Shown here piece by piece: positions 15,846-25,184 of a DNA stretch of 64,000 nucleotides. The position numbers and the translations under genes were made by a program. How positions within the stretch are numbered: the first letter of the stretch is position 1; every line of letters begins with the position of its first letter. Where the stretch lies: positions 1 to 64,000 of IMG/VR virus record IMGVR_UViG_3300029448_000009, one strand, 5' to 3'. The notes under the pieces are model-generated. The model worked only from the letters and a program-made list of their open reading frames with translations, made no database searches and was not told where the DNA came from. The DNA comes from a virus.

Positions 15846-16349
15846 TTATGCTAAATCTCCAGTTGCAAAATATTTTGCAAAGAAAGTTACTTTACCTGCT
15901 GTCCAAGTGTTACCTGCTAAAGTAAGAACAAGTTCTTCACCTGATGCGTCAGCGTGGTAAGATCCCACACGTCTAAGCACTGCTTCTTCTTCTTTTGTAT
16001 CCGTAGCTGCCTCATTACCTTCTGGTGTAAGTTCAGACATATCTTCTGCCCAATGATGACCAGCTAAACCTACAATTGTCATTGCTCTAGCTTCGTTTAC
16101 ATTATTTACGCCTGAATCACCAGACCATCCTAATAACCATGTACCAGCTGATGAACCACCACCTGTACAAGCTGTGGTTACAAACCACGATACTTCTGTT
16201 ACTATTGCGCCATGAGGTATTTTACATCCTGTGTAAATTACATCATCAGCGGCTCTCGCACCAAGAGTTCCTATATCAACTGTGCCCATAGCACATCTTG
16301 CGTTGGTAAGATCATTTCCTGGTATTTTTGCTGCATATACTGTTGCCAT
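15846..16349 (-). CDS. Probable abundant virion (decoration/auxiliary) protein
   Basis: This 167-aa protein starts MATVYAAKIPGNDLTNARCAMGTVDIGTLGARAADDVIYTGCKIP. The beta-rich middle (PHGAIVTEVSWFVTTACTGGGSS) is followed by a charged patch (ATDTKEEEAVLRRVGSYHADASGEELVLTLAGNTWTAGKV). The GC-richer codons compared with neighbouring fibre genes and the hairpin following it resemble the arrangement after the capsid gene, suggesting high expression. It is located between the connector-like gene block and the fibre genes. A head auxiliary or trimeric decoration protein is plausible, but no family is recognised. Confidence 0.55.
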   Translation of the reverse strand: MATVYAAKIPGNDLTNARCAMGTVDIGTLGARAADDVIYTGCKIPHGAIVTEVSWFVTTACTGGGSSAGTWLLGWSGDSGVNNVNEARAMTIVGLAGHHWAEDMSELTPEGNEAATDTKEEEAVLRRVGSYHADASGEELVLTLAGNTWTAGKVTFFAKYFATGDLA

Positions 16350-16376
16350 TTTATTTTATTTTAAAAAGTTAATATT

Positions 16377-17318
16377 TTATAGATTAATTGCTGAAAAACC
16401 TGCAGAGTTTAAATAAGGATTTATTTTATCCTCAAAATCTGCAACATCTGTAGCATCTGTATTATCCAACGCTATATAAATTTCCATTAAATTATCTACT
16501 CCTTTTATTTGTGGAGAAGTACTCCCATCTTTTGTTGCTACAACTGTGTACATATTGTATGTAGCTGCAACATCTGTTTTATTAGCTGGAGTGTTAGGAA
16601 GTTTAAGTCTGTTGTAGTATCCATAAGTAGATCCCATTAAAGAATCTTCTAATTTCTTTACATCATAACCATCACCTGTTCCTTGTACAGCGTCTATTAC
16701 ATCACTTGCATCTGTATATGTTGAATCTGCAACTGCTGAAGATTCTGTTATGATAACATCAAATACAGCGGATCCTTCATCCCAAATAGCACCACTTTGT
16801 GCAACATCACCATTTTTAGCACCAACAAAAGTTACTGCATTACTAGATACTGTAGCTAAAGGATTTAACCAATCTGGTATGTTTGTTAATGCTTCAAAAG
16901 CATCGTGAATACCAGTTGCTTGATCGTTTTGAGCTTGGCTATTAGGTACAGAATACATAAAAGTAAAAAACTCTTGTGGTTGTCTGTCTTTTCTAATAAA
17001 CTTTATTTCTAACTCACCTGTACTAGCTGAAGTAGTTGTTGCAGTAACAGATCCTGTAGAAGCTACGGGAGCATTATAAGCTTTACCATCCCATACCATT
17101 ACATTTCTTCCTGCAATCCATGGGGATACAATGTTTTCTGCTGCTGTTCCTTGTACAAATCTTATTTCAGCAGCATTAGAGATTAAGTCTCCTGGTACTA
17201 ATGAAGTAATTTCGCCATTACTATCTTTTTTTTGTATGTCTATCGCACCATTTGCAAGTAACCCACTTGAATAGGATACATCTACAGTTGCGTGCGGACT
17301 AACGAATAATTGTCTCAT
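16377..17318 (-). CDS. Structural protein of the capsid/tail block
   Basis: This 313-aa protein starts MRQLFVSPHATVDVSYSSGLLANGAIDIQKKD. It is beta-rich with a 'AAEIRFVQGT' strand, VMVWDGKAYNAP, ELEIKFIRKDRQPQEFFTFMY and a C-terminal EIYIALDNTDATDVADFEDKINPYL. The strand-turn composition resembles tail-tube-like or head-ornament proteins, but no motif decides between them. It is adjacent to the connector-like gene and shares its AT-rich untranslated spacer. The virion role is inferred from position. Confidence 0.5.
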   Translation of the reverse strand: MRQLFVSPHATVDVSYSSGLLANGAIDIQKKDSNGEITSLVPGDLISNAAEIRFVQGTAAENIVSPWIAGRNVMVWDGKAYNAPVASTGSVTATTTSASTGELEIKFIRKDRQPQEFFTFMYSVPNSQAQNDQATGIHDAFEALTNIPDWLNPLATVSSNAVTFVGAKNGDVAQSGAIWDEGSAVFDVIITESSAVADSTYTDASDVIDAVQGTGDGYDVKKLEDSLMGSTYGYYNRLKLPNTPANKTDVAATYNMYTVVATKDGSTSPQIKGVDNLMEIYIALDNTDATDVADFEDKINPYLNSAGFSAINL

Positions 17319-17352
17319 GTCAAATTATTTTAAATTATTACTAAATATTTAT

Positions 17353-18597
17353 TTATTCCATACTTTGCACTTCACCTGCGTGAGTTGCATATCTTGGATC
17401 GGAAATAGCTTCCAAGATACTCGCTACTGCAAGTCTTACAACTTCTTCATGAGTATGATCTGGAAGATCACAACTCAATCCCGTTTGTAAATTAACTACA
17501 GCAGGTTGTCTTATATATGTTAATCTGATTTTATCTGTTATAAATACATCATCAGTGTAAACATCTATGTGGTTTCCTCTCATTACAGTGAGGGGAGAAC
17601 TGTATTTTGTTTTATTAAAAGGATCCCCAATCATTGAATGTATATCATCATGTTGTACCATTCTACAAGAGTATTTCTCTTTTAAATACGATCCCCAAGT
17701 ATTACTTGTTGGGATTCGTTTTTGGTTTAATACATCACCTTTAAATAATAAAGGTGTTTGTACTGTTATAAAATTATCGCTGTTAAATCCAGCTAAATAA
17801 GTTATGTCTCCTAAAGATCCATCAAAATTTAACCATGGATAAGCTTCAATATCTACAACAGCTATAAAACTATTTGGGTAACTTATTTGTGACCCACCTA
17901 TTGGCCAGTTTTCCCAAAATATTTCTCCAAGTTGCCATTCATCTAAAATACACTGTACTAGGCCTGAAGATAAATTTTGATTATCAGGTTGTTCATTAAA
18001 TCCTGTTCCAGTGCTTGGAAAAACAGTTGGTTCATTTTCTGTTGTCCAATCTGATGTGCCCCATTCCCAAGCTGGTTCCATAACACTTGTTGTTGGATCG
18101 GATACATCAGCAAACATTTGTATCTGACTTATCCACTCTGTACTATCATTAAATTGATTTTGTCCTACAAAATCATTTAAACTAAATATAAAATAATATA
18201 CAGGATCTTGATCTGTTATATTATATCCTATTGGTGTACATGTAGGTAATCTTTTAATTTCCGTATTAATATTAATTAAATACATGTAATCACTAGGTAA
18301 AAACACAGTATCTGTAAACAAAGCACCGCCTGGGTGACTTGCTGTTTGTAACTGTTCTTTAAAAGAAGTCTCAAGAATTGTTTCTCTTACTAAAGTTCTT
18401 AGATCATCTCTTCGTTTTTGAGACTCTTCAAATCCTTTAAAATACTTATTACCTTTTTGGAAACGCGTTGTAACAAATTTTTGGATAGCCTTATTAAGCT
18501 CTCTATCTAATTCACTTGTTAAAATTGTGTCAGCAACTTGGGCGTGAATTTTGTCCACGCCCTGCATTACTGATAAGTGCATTTCTTGTATATTCAT
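17353..18597 (-). CDS. Head-tail connector (ring-type) structural protein, crAss-like
   Basis: This 414-aa protein starts MNIQEMHLSVMQGVDKIHAQ, followed by LDRELNKAIQKFVTTRF and GFEESQKRRDDLRTLV (about 28-70). This N-terminal pattern (small helix, '(D/N)-x-A-(I/M)-x-x-F-(V/I)-x-(T/-)RF', 'GFE-x-(S/T)QKR-x-DDLRTL') recurs in the conserved structural gene downstream of the capsid gene of crAss-like phages, where the counterpart forms a ring below the portal. The C-terminal third (IRLTYIRQPAVVNLQTGLSCDLPDHTHEEVVRLAVASILEAI) resembles the end of connector and tail-adaptor proteins. The start abuts the upstream stop. Confidence 0.65.
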   Translation of the reverse strand: MNIQEMHLSVMQGVDKIHAQVADTILTSELDRELNKAIQKFVTTRFQKGNKYFKGFEESQKRRDDLRTLVRETILETSFKEQLQTASHPGGALFTDTVFLPSDYMYLININTEIKRLPTCTPIGYNITDQDPVYYFIFSLNDFVGQNQFNDSTEWISQIQMFADVSDPTTSVMEPAWEWGTSDWTTENEPTVFPSTGTGFNEQPDNQNLSSGLVQCILDEWQLGEIFWENWPIGGSQISYPNSFIAVVDIEAYPWLNFDGSLGDITYLAGFNSDNFITVQTPLLFKGDVLNQKRIPTSNTWGSYLKEKYSCRMVQHDDIHSMIGDPFNKTKYSSPLTVMRGNHIDVYTDDVFITDKIRLTYIRQPAVVNLQTGLSCDLPDHTHEEVVRLAVASILEAISDPRYATHAGEVQSME

Positions 18598-19410
18598 TTA
18601 TGCTACTAATTCTTTAAGTTTTGCTCTTAATATTGTTAATTTACTAGAATTCTTTTTATCTTTTAAATGTAATATAGCATTCTCTAAAGTATCTCCTAAT
18701 ATTTCATCTATAAAGACAATTTGATTTCCAATTTTTCTTAATATTCCAGCTGAAACCATTTCTTCAATCTCTGCTTTCATACTAAGTTGTTTGTCTGTAG
18801 CAATTTTCAAAAATTTCTTTGGTTGTTTTTCTTTAACATCATACAACATATTTTCTATTTGCTCTCTTGACATGGTATCTGGATTAATATCTGATACTAA
18901 TCTTAATACCCATTTCATTGCTTTTGCATCCGAAGATAGTTTTATAAACTCTTTATCTGCATCCTTTTTAAATTGGACTTGGATATTCTTTTTTAAATCG
19001 TCTTTAGATGTGTCTTGAATATAAAATCTTTTTTTGTAATCTTTGTCCATTTCCTCTTTACTTAAAGCGGTGTGTGGATGTCTAAGTGCAAAATTATATT
19101 TTATAAAATCCATTATTTGTATTGGATTTCCTGATTCATCTTTACCAATTTCGAGTTCAACTCCTTCAAATCCAACTGGTATTGTCAAATCTGCCCAAAA
19201 TGTTTTTGCAAACTTTGGCCATTCATGATTAGCTGGATCAACATCTAATATTCCTTTTAGATATTTTTTTTCATCTTCATAATCAAATCCTTTTAAAGGT
19301 TGTCTGTTTACAAAAACACTACTAAGTTTCATTACTGCCTCAGCTCGCAGTTCTTGAGGTAGAAAAGAATCTACATCTTTTCTCCTAAGAAAAATTTTTT
19401 TACTTGCCAT
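18598..19410 (-). CDS. Conserved structural-block protein downstream of the capsid gene
   Basis: This 270-aa charged protein starts MASKKIFLRRKDVDSFLPQELRAEAVMKLSSVFVNRQPLKGFDYEDEKKYL. Its central section (WPKFAKTFWADLTIPVGFEGVELEIG) may be a small beta domain, followed by a long helical, lysine-rich C-terminal half. There is no signal peptide or catalytic motif. The order capsid gene, this gene, connector gene is what one expects in crAss-like genomes for a virion or assembly protein. It is separated from the capsid gene by a cluster of hairpins, so it is probably translated at lower level than capsid. Confidence 0.5.
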   Translation of the reverse strand: MASKKIFLRRKDVDSFLPQELRAEAVMKLSSVFVNRQPLKGFDYEDEKKYLKGILDVDPANHEWPKFAKTFWADLTIPVGFEGVELEIGKDESGNPIQIMDFIKYNFALRHPHTALSKEEMDKDYKKRFYIQDTSKDDLKKNIQVQFKKDADKEFIKLSSDAKAMKWVLRLVSDINPDTMSREQIENMLYDVKEKQPKKFLKIATDKQLSMKAEIEEMVSAGILRKIGNQIVFIDEILGDTLENAILHLKDKKNSSKLTILRAKLKELVA

Positions 19411-19470
19411 AATTTCAGTTCTTTTTTAATTATTATTAATAGAGAGAAAGAATAATCCCTCCATGTGAAA

Positions 19471-19572
19471 GCTTTTAGCGGTTGCAGGGGATTAACCCTA
19501 CAACCTAACTAAAAACCAATTTATATAGACTTCACGATGCAACGTGAATATAACATAAGTATCCTTATGTTA
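19471..19572 (-). promoter_or_regulatory. Four consecutive hairpins after the major capsid gene
   Basis: Starting 3 nt after the capsid stop codon (minus-strand order) are TAACATAAG/CTTATGTTA (19551-19572, 9 bp, 4-nt loop), TTCACG/CGTGAA (19531-19548), GGTTGTAGGG/CCCTGCAACC (19480-19505, 10 pairs with one G-U) and GCT/AGC (19471-19479). A T-rich stretch follows. The layout suits partial termination or mRNA 3'-end protection of the capsid transcript. Confidence 0.7.
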
Positions 19573-19574
19573 CT

Positions 19575-21029
19575 CTAGGACGCTGTACACGTAATATCTA
19601 GAGAAGTATCAAATCTTTTCAAAATGATACCAGCTGTTTTTAACATGTGAACAGAAGCACCATCTACATCAGATGCTCTTGCACTTCCTCCGTCAAAACC
19701 TCTAGGCACTACACTACCAGCAACACACCATCTCATCATTTCTCTTCCTTTTTTAGAAAGCATTTGAAGGTTTGCTTGACCGTCATAATTAGACTGATCA
19801 ACAAATACCATTCTGTATGATTCAAGTGAGTAACCAGTTACAGGGTGTTTACCAGCTGCTTGAGCAACAGGACCATGATCAAATAAAGGTAGTTTAACTA
19901 CATTTACTGAATGTCCGTCTACGTGCTCGTAAGAAGTAAAGTACCCAGAAAGTCCTAATGATCTACCTGAACCAGTGATGAACCTATTCTCTCCACCAAC
20001 TTTCCAAGAGCCTGCAGCTGTTGTAAAGTGATTTTTAAGAGCTTCATCAAATTCACGCATACCACCAGTACCTGTATAAAGCGTTACTTGTTTTTTGTTA
20101 GCATCAGTCATACCATAGAATAAATCACCAATAATGTTTTTGATTTTAGTCTCTGTCATTGTAGAGTAAGAATCTTTATTAACGATTTGTTCAAGTAATC
20201 CTGGACCAACAATTACTGGCTGACCATTTTCATCTTTCATGAAAGTGTGTCCGTCAGAATTATATGTTTTTTGTCCGTACCAGTAGAACATCTCACACTC
20301 TTCTTTAAAGTTAAGCATGTGTTGATATTCTTCATAATCCATCCATAATTTTGTAGTCGCTCCTCCTTTAGTAGGTAATCCAAACTCAACTACATAATCT
20401 CGCGCGTGACCAGACATGTGATAAGATTTTCTTACTGTACCAATTTTGTTACGAACTAAAGCTGGAGTTTCCCAGTTTGAAGCGTTTCCTCTTGAGAAAT
20501 CAACTCCTACTGGTGCATACAATTGAGCCCAAAGATCACCTGCAGTAAATCCTGAAGATAATGTTGCACTTGTAGATGGGTTAACTAATTGTAATGTATA
20601 TTTCCAATTTCCTGTTCCTGCTGCTGCTTCTGGTTCTTTCATAATACGTGCTAATTCTCCTGCGGAGTTTACTAGTACGTAAGGAAATACAAACCATTTG
20701 TCAGGAAATTCTAATGTGAAGGTCCCTCCTGCTTGACCTAAGTTTGCACCACTATTTGTCGTTGCTACTGGTCGTGTCTTTCTCTTGTGAGTAGATACAC
20801 GATATTCATATTCCAATCTATCCATTGACTTAACGTTTCCAACCCCTTCCGTCAAGAATGATAGTGGGAATCTTTTATCGTCTTTACCAGCCAAATGTGT
20901 GATAATCGGAGATAATTCAGTAGGCTTTGACATAAGGGCGTTCGCTAGACTGTTCATATCAGTCATTTGAGAATCATTATAAAACGTTTTTACAACGCTA
21001 ATGTTCTTACCTTGTTGTGACATTGCCAT
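19575..21029 (-). CDS. Major capsid protein (HK97 fold, crAss-like)
   Basis: This 484-aa protein starts MAMSQQGKNISVVKTFYND and continues with ALMSKPTELSPIITHLAGKDDKRFPLSFLTEG, then MDRLEYEYRVSTHKRKTRPVA. Length, absence of a signal peptide, position between a scaffold-like gene and the connector gene, and the N-terminal and central motifs (GTFTLEFPDKWFVFPYVL, EECEMFYWYG) agree with crAss-like major capsid proteins. Codons are GC-richer than those of neighbours, as expected for a highly expressed gene. A cluster of hairpins follows it. Confidence 0.8.
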   Translation of the reverse strand: MAMSQQGKNISVVKTFYNDSQMTDMNSLANALMSKPTELSPIITHLAGKDDKRFPLSFLTEGVGNVKSMDRLEYEYRVSTHKRKTRPVATTNSGANLGQAGGTFTLEFPDKWFVFPYVLVNSAGELARIMKEPEAAAGTGNWKYTLQLVNPSTSATLSSGFTAGDLWAQLYAPVGVDFSRGNASNWETPALVRNKIGTVRKSYHMSGHARDYVVEFGLPTKGGATTKLWMDYEEYQHMLNFKEECEMFYWYGQKTYNSDGHTFMKDENGQPVIVGPGLLEQIVNKDSYSTMTETKIKNIIGDLFYGMTDANKKQVTLYTGTGGMREFDEALKNHFTTAAGSWKVGGENRFITGSGRSLGLSGYFTSYEHVDGHSVNVVKLPLFDHGPVAQAAGKHPVTGYSLESYRMVFVDQSNYDGQANLQMLSKKGREMMRWCVAGSVVPRGFDGGSARASDVDGASVHMLKTAGIILKRFDTSLDITCTAS

Positions 21030-21058
21030 AATTTATTATTTTTTTAAAAGTTAATAGG

Positions 21059-22213
21059 TTAAAACAAATCTAAATTTAAATCATCAATATCTACATCTGA
21101 ATACTTTGGTGTTCTTTTGGCAGATTTACTGCTTTTAACACGTTCCTTGCTACTTACTATTTTATCTTTTAAAGTACGCGTACTTTTTGTTCTAGCTTTT
21201 ATGTCTATCATCTTTTCTAGATTAAAACCCTTAAACATTAAATAGTCAATTGCAAGTTTAGTATCCATATCAGATTCTGTATGGTCTAAATCTCTTTGCG
21301 TGTAACCTTCTTTGGTTACAGGTTTAGAAAGATAATCAAAAAATTTATTTTTTTCTCTTTCTGGGACCGCAAGCCCTTTAAAACTTTGTGATGTATCTAT
21401 GGTTTCATAAACACCATCCCAAAACTTTTTTTGTTCTTCTTTAGCTTTTATCTGCTCTTGCTTTTGTTGTTCAACAGCATTTTTTCGATAAGTAGCTTGA
21501 GAACTAACTAATGCTTTTTGTGCATTAACTGCTTTATTATAAAGTTTACCGTTGTCTTCATAATCTTCTAACAACTCATTAATAAACTCACTATCATGAC
21601 CTTTAGTTTTAAAATATTCTGCTAAAAAATATTTTTGAACTTGTGTGTCATCTTGAGACATCTTAACTCTAGAGTAATCCGATCTAGGATCATGCATACC
21701 CATAAAATCTTGACTTTTACCTCCTGACATTACGTATTCCATGTGATCTTTAACTAATGGAAACTGTTCAAATAATTTATCTAGATTTTCATCTGCCATT
21801 TGAACACCAATGTCTTTTGTTAATTCTACTAAACCTTCAGTAGTATCATCATATTTGTCATCAACGTCATATCCAAGTTTTGCTAAGACTGCTCCTACAA
21901 TTGTATCATCTTCTACTCTTTCTGCCTCAACTTCATCAGTCTCTTTTGAAACTTCTGTCTTTTTTGTCTTTTTAGAAACTGGTTTCTTAACCTCTTCATC
22001 CTCTTCTTCTTGTTCCTCTTCTTCTTGTTTAGAAGCAGCGTCATCATCAAGATTAGCTTCTGCCAAAATTTGATCACTCTTTTCTTCACCTTCTTCTAGT
22101 TTAGGTTCAACTTCTATAGGTTCTGCAGTTTCAACTGCGTCTTCAATACCTTCTCCTAACATATCGTCAAAAGAAATATCATCTATGTTTATTTTTTTAT
22201 CATCTGTACTCAT
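21059..22213 (-). CDS. Acidic scaffold-like protein
   Basis: This 384-aa protein has a very acidic N-terminal third (FDDMLGEGIEDAVETAEPIEVEPKLEEGEE, then an EEEEQEEEDEEV run) followed by a basic hinge (KKPVSKKTKKTEV). The helical C-terminal half is rich in Q, K and E (YRKNAVEQQKQEQIKAKEEQKKFWDGVYETID) and ends with a basic-acidic tail (RTPKYSDVDIDDLNLDLF). This composition and its place just upstream of the capsid gene match capsid scaffold/assembly proteins of tailed phages. No protease motif is visible in the window's head block. It has a candidate promoter -7 box 23 nt upstream. Confidence 0.6.
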   Translation of the reverse strand: MSTDDKKINIDDISFDDMLGEGIEDAVETAEPIEVEPKLEEGEEKSDQILAEANLDDDAASKQEEEEQEEEDEEVKKPVSKKTKKTEVSKETDEVEAERVEDDTIVGAVLAKLGYDVDDKYDDTTEGLVELTKDIGVQMADENLDKLFEQFPLVKDHMEYVMSGGKSQDFMGMHDPRSDYSRVKMSQDDTQVQKYFLAEYFKTKGHDSEFINELLEDYEDNGKLYNKAVNAQKALVSSQATYRKNAVEQQKQEQIKAKEEQKKFWDGVYETIDTSQSFKGLAVPEREKNKFFDYLSKPVTKEGYTQRDLDHTESDMDTKLAIDYLMFKGFNLEKMIDIKARTKSTRTLKDKIVSSKERVKSSKSAKRTPKYSDVDIDDLNLDLF

Positions 22214-22235
22214 TGGTTGTCTGTTTTTAGTATTA

Positions 22236-22243
22236 CAAAAATA
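22236..22243 (-). promoter_or_regulatory. Candidate Bacteroidota -7 box upstream of the scaffold-capsid genes
   Basis: On the minus strand this reads TATTTTTG, matching the Bacteroidota -7 consensus TA-n-n-TTTG, 23 nt before the start codon at 22213. No good TTTG -33 box is seen at 17-23 nt, so it is a partial match only. The same 8-mer occurs upstream of the portal gene. Confidence 0.35.
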
Positions 22244-22306
22244 CTTATTATTAATTGGTTTTTATTATTAAAAATGTATTTAGAGTGCCTCTTTAATATA
22301 TAACAC

Positions 22307-22771
22307 TTATTTTTTATTAAAAGATTTCATCTTTTCTAAATCCCATTTATACCCACCTTCTTTTTTAAGATAGTCTTTAAGATAGTTATCAGCATAGTTA
22401 TTATCTAACTTATACCCACCATCTTTATATTGTCCAGGATTTTCTAATGTTGTTTCTACTCTTTCTCCTGTAGGCATGTTTCCTGCTGTCTCTGATCCAT
22501 AACTTTGTACTAATTGTTGTGACGGAGCAGCATTTTCCTGTTCTATTGTATTTTGATTATTTAACATTGGGGGCATTGCATCTGGCCCCATCTCTACAGC
22601 TGCAGGTGATGATTGTGGTGCATTTTCAGGTTGTATTTCTGGCATGCTTAAATTAGGATCTTGTTCTGGGTTTGGATCATTAGCTATAAATAACTCTGTA
22701 AAAGATCCTTTGTACCCTTCACTGTAAGCTTGTTTCATAAGCTGTATTTTTTCTTTACTAGTTAGAGGCAT
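22307..22771 (-). CDS. Hypothetical portal-block protein
   Basis: This 154-aa protein starts MPLTSKEKIQLMKQAYSEGYKGSFTELFIAND. It has a Pro/Gln/Asn-rich disordered middle (NPEQDPNLSMPEIQPENAPQ) and a C-terminal part with two GGYK-repeat-like segments (YKDGGYKLDNNYADNYL, KKEGGYKWDLEKM). It overlaps the portal stop by 14 nt, so the two are translationally coupled. The disordered, glutamine-rich body and coupling to the portal suggest an assembly factor or internal virion protein. It is not recognised. Confidence 0.5.
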   Translation of the reverse strand: MPLTSKEKIQLMKQAYSEGYKGSFTELFIANDPNPEQDPNLSMPEIQPENAPQSSPAAVEMGPDAMPPMLNNQNTIEQENAAPSQQLVQSYGSETAGNMPTGERVETTLENPGQYKDGGYKLDNNYADNYLKDYLKKEGGYKWDLEKMKSFNKK

Positions 22772-25091
22772 CTTTTTTAGTTTTTTGAGTTAATGCTTTT
22801 TCTTTTAATTTTAAATCTTTATCTTTTCTTTGTCCATCTGCTCTTGCTCCACCCATTTTCATTTCCTGCTCAGATTTAATTAATTGTTCTTTTGCTGTAT
22901 TAGATCTTATTTTTTCTTCGTTAGCTCTTTGTTTAATAGAAAGATCTTTTTCTTTAAAAGATGCGTTTCTCATTTCTTTATCTAAATTAAATTGGTCAGA
23001 CATTAATCTAGATTCAGCTGCAATTTTTGCAACTTGAATTTTAACATTTCTATCTGCTTCTTTATTCATGTTTTCATTTTCTAACTCTTGAGCTTTTAAT
23101 TGTGCATCTTGTTGTGCTTGTTGAGCCTGTGATTCTTGCTGAGCTTGAGCTAATTGTTGTTGAGCTTTTTCTGCATCTCTAATTTTATGTTTTATTTCTG
23201 TAAAGCTATCTGCATCTACCATTTCAGCAATAGTAGAAGCTGGCACCCCGTTTTGTACCATTGATTGTGACAATTGTTTAAGTGTATCTAATTTATCTTG
23301 ATCTTTACCAGAATCAGAAACAAATATTCCATACTCAGCTTCTAAATGATCCATAGCATCTACATCAAAAAATTCTGTAGTACCATCTGACATTACATAC
23401 ATTCCTTTTTTACCTGCAATCCAAGCTTCTTTAGAATAATCTAATAATGCTTGCATATCTCTTTGTTCTAATCTAGCAAATTTTCTAAATAGATCTTCTG
23501 TAATATGTGATGATTGTACAATAGCTTGTTGCGAAGTTGCTTTACCTTCATACGCACCTACCTGTCCTTGCCTTTGTCTATTTACACCAGATACTTTTTC
23601 CCATTCTAACATTATAGATTCTAGTAATTGTATATACTGTGCAATAGTTTTAATAGACATATCAAGCACAGATTGATGTTGTGGAGATAATTGTATTCCT
23701 TCTTTATTGTAATCTACCCACGCAATACCTGTACCTTCTACATAATACATAAACTTATCTAAGTCCCATTTCTTTGGAATCATGTTAATATCAAATTGTG
23801 CAATAATATCTTTTGATTTTGCAATTGATAATTCTAGTCTGTATTTGTAGATGTTATAATTTAATTGATATGGAATACCTAGTGATACTAAAGAAATATT
23901 TTTAGCATTAAGATCAGAATACTTTCTACCATTTATTGGGAGCTTACATTTAGATGGGTTATCCATTGATGTTCTTTGATTTTCTACAGGTTGCATATTT
24001 ACATACAATCTACCATCAATTCTAGTTCCTTCCCAAACTTCATTTACCCATTCATACTCTACTTTAGATCCTGTATCTTTCATTTCTTTAGGCATTCTGT
24101 AAGTTTCATCAACTTGCATTTCTTCTAAAGTCCCAGTTTCTGGATCAATGTAACTTAAAAATCCTATTCTTTTTCTACTCTTCCAATATACAGATACAAC
24201 TTCAATTAATCTTTCTCTGTACATTTCTCTATCATCTGCTCTTGAACTAACTGTTAAGTATGAATCCATACTTGCATTTTCAGGTTCTTCTAAAGATAAT
24301 ATCTCTTCGTCATTTAAATAATCTCTGTAATAATCTATTATTGTAGATGCATGTACATATTTTCTAACTAAAGCCCAATCCCCATCTTCTACAAAATCAA
24401 GATCTGGATCTTTATCATAATCTATATCTAAAGGATTTAATATATCATAAAATGGTTCATTATTACGAACCCCTCTCCAAGTATATACTTCTCCAGATAT
24501 TAAATAATGAAACCAAGCTTTTTGAAACTTATCATAAATTTCTTGGTCTTGCATTATAAAATTTAAAGATTGTTGTCCTTTTAAAGCCCTGTTATCTACA
24601 TATGTTTTATCAAACATAGCTGCAATTTCAGCTGGAGCTTGCACTTCTTCGCTAGGAGATCCTGTTTCAATTCCCTGCTCATTTAATACATTGACAAATT
24701 GTTGTTGTAGATTTTTTACAATTAATTCTTGCTTTGCTTTTTCTTTTTGAGTAACAGCATCAGCATTTTGTACGGTAACGGTGTAATTAAGGGGTCTTTT
24801 AGACTTTTCACCTAAAAGCAGATCGATTATAGGCTTAATAATAGGATAGTTACGCATTTTAGAGGGGAAATTATCCCTAGTTTTACCGTAGGGTTTTAAC
24901 ACGTATCTGTAATCTGCATCATCAATTACACCGTTGTAATAGTCATATAGGCTCTTTAGCCAGTCACGCCTTTCGCTATAACCAGCTGTGGAAAGATCTA
25001 TGTATGCCTCTACGCATGCTTCTCTCCATTTTTTATCTTTCTTTTTTATAGATAATTTTTGTTGTGGAATCTTATTAGAACCTAAATACAT
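22758..25091 (-). CDS. Portal protein, crAss-like
   Basis: This 777-aa protein forms the dodecameric DNA gate at one capsid vertex. The N-terminal third has ERRDWLKSLYDYYNGVIDDADYRYVLKPYG (about 40-70) and IIKPIIDLLLGEKSKRP, followed by a central SGEVYTWRGVRNNEPFYDILNPLDIDYDKDP region typical of phage portals ('wing' with D-P-x-D). The C-terminal part is a long glutamine-rich coiled coil (QQLAQAQQESQAQQAQQDAQLKAQELEN), matching the barrel helices. Length and placement directly downstream of TerL agree with crAss-like portals. No SD is visible; the leader is AT-rich. Confidence 0.8.
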   Translation of the reverse strand: MYLGSNKIPQQKLSIKKKDKKWREACVEAYIDLSTAGYSERRDWLKSLYDYYNGVIDDADYRYVLKPYGKTRDNFPSKMRNYPIIKPIIDLLLGEKSKRPLNYTVTVQNADAVTQKEKAKQELIVKNLQQQFVNVLNEQGIETGSPSEEVQAPAEIAAMFDKTYVDNRALKGQQSLNFIMQDQEIYDKFQKAWFHYLISGEVYTWRGVRNNEPFYDILNPLDIDYDKDPDLDFVEDGDWALVRKYVHASTIIDYYRDYLNDEEILSLEEPENASMDSYLTVSSRADDREMYRERLIEVVSVYWKSRKRIGFLSYIDPETGTLEEMQVDETYRMPKEMKDTGSKVEYEWVNEVWEGTRIDGRLYVNMQPVENQRTSMDNPSKCKLPINGRKYSDLNAKNISLVSLGIPYQLNYNIYKYRLELSIAKSKDIIAQFDINMIPKKWDLDKFMYYVEGTGIAWVDYNKEGIQLSPQHQSVLDMSIKTIAQYIQLLESIMLEWEKVSGVNRQRQGQVGAYEGKATSQQAIVQSSHITEDLFRKFARLEQRDMQALLDYSKEAWIAGKKGMYVMSDGTTEFFDVDAMDHLEAEYGIFVSDSGKDQDKLDTLKQLSQSMVQNGVPASTIAEMVDADSFTEIKHKIRDAEKAQQQLAQAQQESQAQQAQQDAQLKAQELENENMNKEADRNVKIQVAKIAAESRLMSDQFNLDKEMRNASFKEKDLSIKQRANEEKIRSNTAKEQLIKSEQEMKMGGARADGQRKDKDLKLKEKALTQKTKKDASN

Positions 25092-25114
25092 ATACTATAC
25101 TATTAACCTATCCA

Positions 25115-25122
25115 CAAAAATA
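25115..25122 (-). promoter_or_regulatory. Candidate Bacteroidota -7 box upstream of the portal gene
   Basis: The minus strand reads TATTTTTG, identical to the box before the scaffold gene and matching TA-n-n-TTTG. It is in the 93-bp gap between TerL and the portal gene, 24 nt before the portal start. A matching -33 TTTG is not present at the usual spacing, so support is partial. Confidence 0.35.
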
Positions 25123-25184
25123 AGTAAAATTAAACACTTTTTCTATATCTATAAACATTTTTTAGTTTTCTTTATAATATAACA

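Noticed and set aside
22215-22306. Short AGAG/CTCT hairpin between the 154-aa gene and the scaffold gene as a terminator
   Set aside because: The stem is only 4 bp with a 3-nt loop and has no U-run. It is too weak to call.
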